This document shows positions 36,646 through 44,858 of a DNA stretch of 64,000 nucleotides, piece after piece. The notes under the pieces were generated by a model. The model was not told where the DNA came from, did no database searches, and saw nothing but the letters and a program-made list of their open reading frames with translations. A program made the translations under genes and the position numbers. The stretch lies in NCBI RefSeq assembly GCF_001428045.1, contig NZ_LMSD01000012.1:372101-436100 (forward strand). Direction: 5' to 3'. Numbering within the stretch: position 1 is the stretch's first letter; the number at the start of each line of letters is the position of its first letter. Source of the DNA: Paenibacillus sp. Soil750 (lineage in GTDB: Bacteria; Bacillota; Bacilli; Paenibacillales; NBRC-103111).

Positions 36646-36684
36646 AAAAAAAAGAAGACCCAGAGCACTGTCGCTCTGGGTCTT
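36646..36684 (-). terminator. Rho-independent terminator after the S-layer-anchored beta-helix gene
   Basis: A perfect 12-bp stem (AAGACCCAGAGC with its complement, 6-base loop) is followed on the minus strand by an eight-base T run. It lies 13 bases after the stop of the gene at 36698. Confidence 0.9.
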
Positions 36685-36697
36685 ACCTATATACGAT

Positions 36698-39600
36698 TTA
36701 CTTATTCACTACAATACGATGAATCAGAACGGCCGCTTGTGCGCGGGAGAGGTCCTGCTTCGGATGAATGCCTGTTTCATCACCTTGAACAAAGCCTTCG
36801 GCGGTAAGGGCTGCAATGCTACCTTTGGCGTAGTCAGAAATGTCGGAAGCATCTTTATAGTCTAGTTTTGCCTCTATTGAACTTGGACGACTAGGCAGCT
36901 GCTTACTTACTTGAAGCGCCCTTGCGGTCAGTACCATCGTATCCTCACGTGTGATCTGTTTACTCGGTTCAAAAAGGTTATTTCCAGTACCCGTTGTAAT
37001 GCCATATGCCTTAGCATTGGTAAGCGCATTGAAATAATAGTTACTGCTTTCAACATCCGTGAAGGCATCCGCTGTACGCGCTGGTAGATCCAATGCTCGC
37101 ATCAATAGAACAATGAAATCTGCTCGTGTAATGCTGCTTTGTGGGTCGAACTCGTGTACATTTCTGCCTTCAATAACTCCCTTGGCTGCAAGTGTTTTAA
37201 TCGACGCTTGAGCCCAGTTCACTGAAGCTAGATCAGTGAAAGTCGGACTCTTATACATAATTGCATACTGACTAAAATGTTTAGTTGTAAAGATGGCTTG
37301 ACCTGACTGGACGTCATAATGCCCATTCGGTACAGGTATCATCTGTCCTTGTGGATCGATATAAAATACGACGATATGATCCAGATTCTGCTTTTCTTGT
37401 TCTGATGGTAAATAAGGAATCTGAATTGTGACTGGTGCTTCAGGATTATGCCATGCAATCGACTGTCCATTCGCAAACAGTTGTACGTCGTAAACAGGAT
37501 GATTGTCAATCGAGTTAGCTTTCGTTAAGCGAATTTCCACCATGTCACCTACATTGTCGAGACCTTTGAGCATTTGATCAGAGATTACAATAGTGCCCAA
37601 CTCCGATTGAAGCTTAAGTTCAAATGCATGCTCGTTCGCCTTCAACAGATCTGCTGGGAGCAGCAGGCCAAATTGATCTATAGACGGGTTGGATTTCAAG
37701 TTAACAACGATCACCTTTTGGCCATTTGGATCATTTGGTGTTGATTGAATAGCACTTGCTAAGTTAGCCCTCGAAATCATAGCAGTTCCTTGGTCGTTCG
37801 ACTCTAGCAAAAGTTGGGACGGGTCTTTCGTCGTATTCTGTCCGGTGTCTGGCTTCGTCACAGGATCTGGATCAGGTGTTGGTGTCGGATCTGGATCTGG
37901 CGTTGGATCAGGTGTTGGATCTACAATCACTTCTCGTTTGATCTCAAACGCATGCTCTGAAGCCGTTGCTTGAAATAGATCTCCCCGACCATTCGTTAAA
38001 TCAGATTTCGTTAATCTGACTACTGTTTCACCAGAGGAAACTAAATCTTTAACCTTCCAATTTACAACGAAGAGATCGGTATCAGGCGGGATAGCTTGAT
38101 TGACATCCGCCATCAACACCTTTATCGTAAGTGATCCCTCAGTTGTTTGATCACCCTGAATAATTTGCAATTGCGATGAGCTTGGAAGTGTAGATATCCA
38201 CTGCAGTTTTGTCCAATCGAAGTCGACGATGAGGTCAACCGAATACACGGCCGAGTACACACTGCTTGACACATTGTTAATTTGGAACGAAGATTGCATC
38301 GATTGTCCCGTTTTCGCTTCTGCGGCGCCTGTTAAAGATGCTATTACTCCGTGTGCTTGTAAGGACAATGGGTTCACCAATGTAGTCTGTCCAACCGTCA
38401 CAGTGACATTGTCCAACGCCGCTTCATCATAGCCTGCTTTTTGTGCTGTGATCGTATATTCTGTATCAGGCACCACGTCAGAGAAGGTAAATGTACCAGA
38501 AGCATCTGTTATCGTAGTTCTTGACTCGCCAAGCTTAGTAAGCGTCACATGAGCACCATATACGATATGGTTGCTTTGATCCATGACAGTTCCTGCTATT
38601 TGACCATAAGGACTATTTGCCCTGTTGACGGTAATCTCGTATGTTTTGTTAGCAGTTCCATCAGGTGAGACTACGTAAACCACAACACTATTTTGTCCTT
38701 CCAATAAAGGAATTGCATCTGAAGTTGCACCACTTAACACCGTTTTTCCATTGATCGTGATATCCGCTTGGCTGTTGCCTGCTGTCGGAACGAGTGTGAT
38801 GTCATGAATATCATAGGGTACATTGACTTGATATAGCGTTATGTTCGGATCAAAATCAGGTGATAATGTACCACCATTCACAAGTAGACCTTGTAAAGAT
38901 GCATCGACTTGAGCAGAGATCCGATGAATTGAAACCGTATTTACGACCGTTGTCAAATTATCTTCTGCTGTTACAACAACGGGAATGTTTGTGTCATCTC
39001 CAGTTAAAGTAATGGAATCAGAACTATTTCCACTTCCCACAGGTACGCCGTTTACAAGAATTGATTTTACATTCGGACTGCTAGCGATAGGTGTCAGATT
39101 CACATGCTCCACATTACTTGGCACTTGTATCGCGTAATGTGTTTCATCCGAACGTGTTAATGTTCCTGCATCACTGGATAACTCTGCAAGTGTTGCATCT
39201 GTTTTTGAGTAACCAATCCCTTGCGTAACTCGGATATTATCGACATAAACACTGCCATAATTGGAGCTATTCGCATAGAAATCGATCTTCTTAATATCCG
39301 CCATTGCGATTCGGTATGCGGCATGGTCTACTATCTTTTGACCATCGATGTATAGATCGAAACTTTGTGCAGCCATGTCGATCACCATACGCATGTTATA
39401 CCATTGGCCTACAACATACTTCATAAAATCAGTCGACGTTGTACCTTTATATCCTTTCATCGTGCCTTTATCAAAAGCAAAGCTAATGCCAGGGTTCGTT
39501 AGATTCGTACTGCCATACACATAGGGCAAGCTGATCCAGTTATTCCCACTGACATACGTGTCTTTTCGTTTCAAATCGGCTTCAATGGTGACAATCCCCG

Positions 39601-42040
39601 TTAGTGGTGTAGCAAATGTTTGAGACAGACTCGTGCTTTCCGAGTTGCTGCTTCTCGTTAAGAGAACACTTTTATCTGACACACTAGGGACCTCAGCGAC
39701 CTCAACACTTCCGCCACTGGTGCTGATTGTTAAATTATTCCCCGAGCTCAATGCTCCTGTTGAAAGACTATTAAATGTATGATTGTAAAGCACTTGCGGT
39801 TGTTTGCTCGATAGCAGGACTTTGCCAATATCCGTAAGACTCTCTGGTGTAATGGTGACATTCCCTTTGGACACGGTAAAGTAGCCTGCTTTCGAGAGCA
39901 TAATTGTGTAATTCTCACCGATCGGCACCTGGCCTAATTGCAAAGTTCCCGTACTATCGGTTGTTCCGCTAACAATTTCCTCACCTTCATACATAACTTT
40001 GGCAGAAACTCCCTCAAGAGCGGACATCTTCTCATCCAAAATGCTTCCGCGCAGGCTGCCATAAGGACTTGTGGAGGTAATGACAATATCCAATGTCGTC
40101 ATATTCGGTGGTTGAATAGCGATTGTCGAGGTCGAGGTCAAATAACCCGTTTTTTCAGCTTTAAGCTCTACCCCCGTAGCTAAAGGTACATCTGCAATCA
40201 CGAAAGAGCCTTTCGCATCACTGGTTGCCGAATAATTCACCGTATTGACAACCATGGATACTTTCGCTCCAGCAACTGCTTTGCCAGAGCCATCCTTTAC
40301 TTTTCCGTTCACTGATTCGGTTGTGCTGCCTGCTCCTGTGTAATATTCAAATGCCCCGATATCCGGGAGTCCGTTATACAGCGTTTTACCTGCATAATCT
40401 TTCGATCCGTTATTTGGCATCGCAATTCCGGCATTGATCATAGCTGAACCTGACTTTGAACGAAAACCCAGCGCTGAATCTAATCTAGGTCCTGTTTCGA
40501 TTGTTCCCGAAGGGCCCGTCACTGTGCTAACAAATTTCGGATCTGCTTGTAAGGCCTTGGTATCACTAGTAGGAATCATTAACCCGGTACCAAAATAATT
40601 GTTATTCTCGTAGAACGTAGTTCCACTTGTAGTAATCGTCGCGCCTGCACGTGTCGTATACAGATTATTATTACGAATGTTGTAGGTAGCGTCTAAGGAT
40701 GTGCCATATCCATAGATCAAATAATTACTTTTATCATTATAGATCGTATTGTTATACACTTCAGCTATCGCCTTCTTATCCGAATGCAGATAAATGGGAT
40801 ATCTGGTGTTGCTTTTAATCACATTATTACGAATCACAGTATCGCCGAATACAAATTGGCAAATGAGAATGCCATCCCCATTATCATGAATATAGTTATA
40901 TTGAATGACAATCTTCGTAGTCCCTTTATCTGGATCAATCCCATTGGAATCGGCTCCGCCCGCTTTTTGCGTGGTCTCATAAACCTCATTGTGCTGCACG
41001 ACGATATCATCTGCATAGTACATTTCAATCCCTGATGTTCCTGCTTTATAGACGACATTATTTTCAACAAGTCCGCCTCTTATATCCGTCAAATACATCG
41101 CATTACAGCCATATGCCGTATCTTTTTGCGTTATATAATTGTCTCTAATAATAATATTGGTATGCGGTGTGAATTTCGGATCGGTTCCATTGGCACGTTC
41201 GCCCCAGCCCGTCGATACGGCAATGGTATTCCCATCCGCATCCTTCCCATCCCCTGTGTATTGCTTAAAAGTAATACCCGCAAAAGAAGTATTCGTAATT
41301 GTGGATTGTTCCACGACTACATCATTTATAACAGTCGCTTGACTCGGGGGACTAAATATATTCGGCACTGCCGTGTCGAATACGATGCCTCCTGTTTTTT
41401 TGGAGCCGTCCCAGCCTGTCTTGAAGCGAATACCCGGTTGCGGTGGAACTGGCTGTGTACCGCTAATCCAGTTGATTTGCCCTGTTACATCATGAACATC
41501 GACAGCTACGATACGGAAATAGTCCAATGTTGTACTATTATCACCAGAGATATGAATGCCTCTGTAATCACCAAGGTTCTCGCCTGGTGTTGCCGTTGCT
41601 GGCTTAGCGTTGGATACATCTAAATGATGAATCTCCCAATACTCCTGATTGAATAAACGAACCGCATCTTCTACCAAGCCTTTCCCTTGAATAATAGGCT
41701 TATTCCCACTGCCATATTGATCAAGGATGATTGGCATACCTGGACTACCTGAGCCCTTAGGCCATAACTGACCTTCCCAAACTTCACCTGACTTCAGCAA
41801 AATCTGATCCCCAGGTTGAAACGTGGTAGCGTTTACTTTTTCTAACGTTTGCCATGCTGAGTTTTCACTCGTACCTGTATGCGAATCATTACCTCCTGTC
41901 GCATCTACATAGTAGGTCATCCCCGTGACGGGTGATGCCTGAACGCGTGATACAGGAAGAAGAGAACTTACAATTCCAAACACGAGTACAATGGCGAGGA
42001 TCAAGGATGACCATTTCAATCTTTTTGGCTGAAGCAACAT
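36698..42040 (-). CDS. Giant secreted parallel beta-helix protein with carbohydrate-binding, cohesin-like and three S-layer homology domains
   Basis: Secreted protein of 1780 residues. Order: signal peptide (1-36); parallel beta-helix with pectate-lyase-like repeats (about 38-565); two carboxypeptidase-regulatory-like domains (570-735); LamG-like sandwich (745-950); two cadherin-like modules (950-1140); a third carboxypeptidase-regulatory-like domain (1143-1220); a cohesin-like sandwich (about 1230-1365); an acidic Pro/Asp/Thr linker (1370-1410); an unknown beta domain; three SLH repeats (about 1607-1780, starting FTDLASVNWAQASIK) that should attach it to cell-wall polymer. The beta-helix and LamG-like parts match the protein encoded next door (42210-44465). 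Role: probably a cell-surface polysaccharide lyase or hydrolase. The enzyme family and catalytic residues are not recognised. AGAGGAGG precedes the ATG. Confidence 0.87.
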   Translation of the reverse strand: MLLQPKRLKWSSLILAIVLVFGIVSSLLPVSRVQASPVTGMTYYVDATGGNDSHTGTSENSAWQTLEKVNATTFQPGDQILLKSGEVWEGQLWPKGSGSPGMPIILDQYGSGNKPIIQGKGLVEDAVRLFNQEYWEIHHLDVSNAKPATATPGENLGDYRGIHISGDNSTTLDYFRIVAVDVHDVTGQINWISGTQPVPPQPGIRFKTGWDGSKKTGGIVFDTAVPNIFSPPSQATVINDVVVEQSTITNTSFAGITFKQYTGDGKDADGNTIAVSTGWGERANGTDPKFTPHTNIIIRDNYITQKDTAYGCNAMYLTDIRGGLVENNVVYKAGTSGIEMYYADDIVVQHNEVYETTQKAGGADSNGIDPDKGTTKIVIQYNYIHDNGDGILICQFVFGDTVIRNNVIKSNTRYPIYLHSDKKAIAEVYNNTIYNDKSNYLIYGYGTSLDATYNIRNNNLYTTRAGATITTSGTTFYENNNYFGTGLMIPTSDTKALQADPKFVSTVTGPSGTIETGPRLDSALGFRSKSGSAMINAGIAMPNNGSKDYAGKTLYNGLPDIGAFEYYTGAGSTTESVNGKVKDGSGKAVAGAKVSMVVNTVNYSATSDAKGSFVIADVPLATGVELKAEKTGYLTSTSTIAIQPPNMTTLDIVITSTSPYGSLRGSILDEKMSALEGVSAKVMYEGEEIVSGTTDSTGTLQLGQVPIGENYTIMLSKAGYFTVSKGNVTITPESLTDIGKVLLSSKQPQVLYNHTFNSLSTGALSSGNNLTISTSGGSVEVAEVPSVSDKSVLLTRSSNSESTSLSQTFATPLTGIVTIEADLKRKDTYVSGNNWISLPYVYGSTNLTNPGISFAFDKGTMKGYKGTTSTDFMKYVVGQWYNMRMVIDMAAQSFDLYIDGQKIVDHAAYRIAMADIKKIDFYANSSNYGSVYVDNIRVTQGIGYSKTDATLAELSSDAGTLTRSDETHYAIQVPSNVEHVNLTPIASSPNVKSILVNGVPVGSGNSSDSITLTGDDTNIPVVVTAEDNLTTVVNTVSIHRISAQVDASLQGLLVNGGTLSPDFDPNITLYQVNVPYDIHDITLVPTAGNSQADITINGKTVLSGATSDAIPLLEGQNSVVVYVVSPDGTANKTYEITVNRANSPYGQIAGTVMDQSNHIVYGAHVTLTKLGESRTTITDASGTFTFSDVVPDTEYTITAQKAGYDEAALDNVTVTVGQTTLVNPLSLQAHGVIASLTGAAEAKTGQSMQSSFQINNVSSSVYSAVYSVDLIVDFDWTKLQWISTLPSSSQLQIIQGDQTTEGSLTIKVLMADVNQAIPPDTDLFVVNWKVKDLVSSGETVVRLTKSDLTNGRGDLFQATASEHAFEIKREVIVDPTPDPTPDPDPTPTPDPDPVTKPDTGQNTTKDPSQLLLESNDQGTAMISRANLASAIQSTPNDPNGQKVIVVNLKSNPSIDQFGLLLPADLLKANEHAFELKLQSELGTIVISDQMLKGLDNVGDMVEIRLTKANSIDNHPVYDVQLFANGQSIAWHNPEAPVTIQIPYLPSEQEKQNLDHIVVFYIDPQGQMIPVPNGHYDVQSGQAIFTTKHFSQYAIMYKSPTFTDLASVNWAQASIKTLAAKGVIEGRNVHEFDPQSSITRADFIVLLMRALDLPARTADAFTDVESSNYYFNALTNAKAYGITTGTGNNLFEPSKQITREDTMVLTARALQVSKQLPSRPSSIEAKLDYKDASDISDYAKGSIAALTAEGFVQGDETGIHPKQDLSRAQAAVLIHRIVVNK

Positions 42041-42157
42041 GTGTGACCTCCTCTTAATTTCAATATGCCATATTATACGATCGATTTTCCGCTCAAAACC
42101 AGTAGGTAAATGAATGATTCTCTTTCACTATTCAAGCATTCCGCTTCACTTCGCACC

Positions 42158-42195
42158 AAAAATCCCAAATCGCCGTCTCCGGCAATTCGGGATTT
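42158..42195 (-). terminator. Rho-independent terminator after the smaller beta-helix gene
   Basis: AAATCCC...GGGATTT with inner pairing (ATT and GCC blocks) forms a stem on the minus strand, followed by a T tract. It lies 15 bases after the stop of the gene at 42210. Confidence 0.8.
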
Positions 42196-42209
42196 AACAA
42201 TACAAATCG

Positions 42210-44465
42210 TTATGGTGTATATACTTTTACATTGTCTACGTTCGTTGTACCCGTTTGTGAGTTATCCCCATAGAATTCAATCTTGGAAACATTAGAAACA
42301 GCTGCTCGCATCGTTGCCTGGGATAGCTTCAACGTGCCATTCACATAGAAATCAAATTTATCGGTATTCGTATCTAGAACAACTTTGAAATCATACCAAG
42401 TGTTCGCCGTGAAGGCTTGAATGGTCGTCCAAGTCCCGTTAACATTCGCTTTGATATTCCCTGTATCCATAGCGATTGATTCAGCAACGACGCCTGTGCT
42501 GTCATAGAGGTACGGCAAGCACCACCATGACGTTGTTTCACTTCGTTTAACTCTGGCCTCAATAGTAATTGTACCACTTGTTGCTCCAAACGATTTGGAC
42601 ATAGAGGTTTTGGCCGATGCTGTCGGCTTGCTAAGCTGTACGCTCTTATCGGTTGCACTTGGTACGGCTTGCACGGTAATGGCATTCGGACTGGTGCCGT
42701 TGGCAATGGTCCAACCTGTTGGGGCACTGCCAGTAGTCACCGCATCGAATGTATCATTTACCAAGTAAGTAGGTCCCGTAGTGCCTCCCGTAATCTGCGT
42801 TTCATCAGCACCAATATCTGCTGCGCCTGTGTATAACGTATCCCCCCAGAAATCAAATCCACCATTGGATGTAATCGTAACTCCTTGATTAATGATCGGC
42901 GAGCTCGTTTGAATCTTATAGCCCCCTAATGTGCTCATTGCAGGTCCACTCGTTTCAGTACCCGTTCCGCCAGTCCCTGGGCTGACTAATTTCGGATCGC
43001 CTGTTCTCGGATTCGCATCTCCCGCTGGAATGGTAAGTCCAGTCCCATAATAACTATTCGTATTGTAGGCAATGCCTCCGCCAGTCGTTAGTACAGCTGA
43101 ACTCTGTGTTGAATCCAGAATGTTATTTCTTATATTATAGCTAGCATTAATATAGGACCCATAGCCATAAATCAAATACGTGCTATTCGTATTATAGATC
43201 GTATTATTATAAATTTGCGAGGTCGCAGCCGAATCGGAATGGAGATAAATTTGATATCTCGAATTGCCTGTAATTACATTGTATCGGATGATCGAGTCGC
43301 CAAAGCTGAATTGACACAGCAGGATCCCATCCCCATTGCCATGAATGTAATTGTATTGGACGACCTGTTTCGTCGTACCTTTATCCGTATCGATGCCGTT
43401 GTAGTCGGCACCACCGGCTTTTTTCACCACACCATAAGTCTCGTTCTTCTGTATAACAACATCGTCCGCATAGTAGGTTTCGATACCCGAAGTCCCCGCC
43501 GCAGCAACGACATTATTCTCAATCAACCCACCCTTAACATCTGTCATATAAATACCATTACAACCATAAATCGTGTTTGCTTGGCTAATGAAGTTATTCT
43601 TAATCGTGATATTCGTAAAAGGATACCAATTCGTATCCGAAGCGGAGCTGCGAACACCCCAACCTACCGAAACGGAGGGATTCCCATTGTTATCTTTTCC
43701 ATCCCCCGTATATTGCTTGAAAATAATCCCCCCAAAAGAAGTGTCCTTAATAGAACTGTTGGAAATGACCACATCGTTGAATTTGCTCTTTATGGTTGCT
43801 GCGGCCGGCGCTAGCACGTTCGTAGACATATCAAATACAATGCCGCCAGTTCGTTTGGAGCGATCCCACCCCGTCTGGAACGTGATACCTGTTGCATTAT
43901 CGGCCACATCGCCGCCAATCCAATTCACTTCTCCGCTCACATCATGAACATTTAGCCCATCTAAACGGAAGTAACTGAGCGTACCAATATCTGCACCGGT
44001 AATATGTACACCTCGAAGATCACCTACAGAACTCGTTGTTTGATTACTAATATCTAGATTGTGAATTTCCCAATACTGCTGATTGTACAAATAGACAGTA
44101 GCCTTCACCGCGCCTTGTCCTTGAAACTTTGGTTTGGCTCCTGTGCCGTACTGATCAATGATGATTGGGCTCCCTGATGTACCCGAGCCTTTCGGATATA
44201 ACTGACCCACCCAGGTATTTCCGGCTTCAAATAAAATGCGATCGCCTGGCTGGAACGTTGTACTATTCACTTTCGTCAATGTTTTCCACGCAGTTGCCGT
44301 ACTTGTGCCATTGTTGGAATCGCTGCCGTTGACAGCGTCGACATAGTAAGTTGTATTTGCAGCAAATACGGTTGCCGGTAGGAGCACTATCAATAATGAG
44401 AACATCATCATAATGGTTACGACGAAAGCACCTAAGCTCTTACCTTTTTTCAATAATAATCCCAT
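42210..44465 (-). CDS. Secreted parallel beta-helix protein with C-terminal LamG-like domain
   Basis: Secreted protein of 751 residues: signal peptide ending near residue 35 (ATVFAAN), parallel beta-helix (about 38-555) with many short repeats, then a LamG-like sandwich (about 565-751) ending KVYTP. Blocks such as YYVDA, TTFQPGD, PKGSGT, IIFKQYTGDGKD and GNGDGILLCQF are shared almost exactly with the 1780-residue neighbour, so the two are tandem paralogues; this one lacks the wall anchor and is presumably released. The fold suggests a lyase or hydrolase acting on an acidic polysaccharide, family not recognised. AAGGAGG is 8 bases before the ATG, and a cre-like palindrome lies just upstream. 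Confidence 0.87.
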   Translation of the reverse strand: MGLLLKKGKSLGAFVVTIMMMFSLLIVLLPATVFAANTTYYVDAVNGSDSNNGTSTATAWKTLTKVNSTTFQPGDRILFEAGNTWVGQLYPKGSGTSGSPIIIDQYGTGAKPKFQGQGAVKATVYLYNQQYWEIHNLDISNQTTSSVGDLRGVHITGADIGTLSYFRLDGLNVHDVSGEVNWIGGDVADNATGITFQTGWDRSKRTGGIVFDMSTNVLAPAAATIKSKFNDVVISNSSIKDTSFGGIIFKQYTGDGKDNNGNPSVSVGWGVRSSASDTNWYPFTNITIKNNFISQANTIYGCNGIYMTDVKGGLIENNVVAAAGTSGIETYYADDVVIQKNETYGVVKKAGGADYNGIDTDKGTTKQVVQYNYIHGNGDGILLCQFSFGDSIIRYNVITGNSRYQIYLHSDSAATSQIYNNTIYNTNSTYLIYGYGSYINASYNIRNNILDSTQSSAVLTTGGGIAYNTNSYYGTGLTIPAGDANPRTGDPKLVSPGTGGTGTETSGPAMSTLGGYKIQTSSPIINQGVTITSNGGFDFWGDTLYTGAADIGADETQITGGTTGPTYLVNDTFDAVTTGSAPTGWTIANGTSPNAITVQAVPSATDKSVQLSKPTASAKTSMSKSFGATSGTITIEARVKRSETTSWWCLPYLYDSTGVVAESIAMDTGNIKANVNGTWTTIQAFTANTWYDFKVVLDTNTDKFDFYVNGTLKLSQATMRAAVSNVSKIEFYGDNSQTGTTNVDNVKVYTP

Positions 44466-44485
44466 GATCCTTGCCTCCTTCTAAT

Positions 44486-44499
44486 TGTAAGCGCTTAAC
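44486..44499 (-). promoter_or_regulatory. cre-like palindrome upstream of the beta-helix gene
   Basis: TGTAAGCGCTTAAC contains a perfect 10-bp palindrome TAAGCGCTTA and matches the cre consensus with two mismatches near one end. It sits immediately upstream of the AAGGAGG site. CcpA or another LacI-type repressor could bind. Confidence 0.5.
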
Positions 44500-44766
44500 T
44501 TTTTATGAAAATAAAACGACTTACTTGCGTTCGTGCTTCATTCCTAACCTTCTTTCTAATCAGTCCTCCCTTAAGCTAAGCAACCTGGCACGTCGATAGT
44601 TCATACTGTCGTGTTGTTTTTGCCTGCCTATTCAATTTTGAGTTCAGTATAGTTGACAATGAAGGCAGAACATAGGGGGGAAATGAACAATTTTCTTTCA
44701 TTTTATAAGGAAATAAATGGATGGATTCCTCCTACCCCTAGCGGCACCTGCCCACAGTCATATCTC

Positions 44767-44799
44767 AAAAAAAAAAAGCGAATGCCACTAGGCATCGCT
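44767..44799 (-). terminator. Rho-independent terminator after the chemosensory operon
   Basis: AGCGATGCC pairs with GGCATTCGCT (one bulge, 4-base loop) on the minus strand and is followed by twelve or more T. It ends the run of genes from 50250 down to 44859. Confidence 0.9.
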
Positions 44800-44858
44800 G
44801 ACAGAATTTCAACTATTTATTTAGTACAATCCCCTCCATACTATCGGATTCCCAATGG

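Larger units (their letters stand above)
44466..44858. other. Intergenic region between the beta-helix and GGDEF-EAL genes
   Basis: About 390 bases. It holds the cre-like palindrome at its left end and a terminator at 44767-44799. No gene is supported; the plus-strand open frame starting at 44653 has no ribosome binding site or recognisable protein. Confidence 0.6.
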
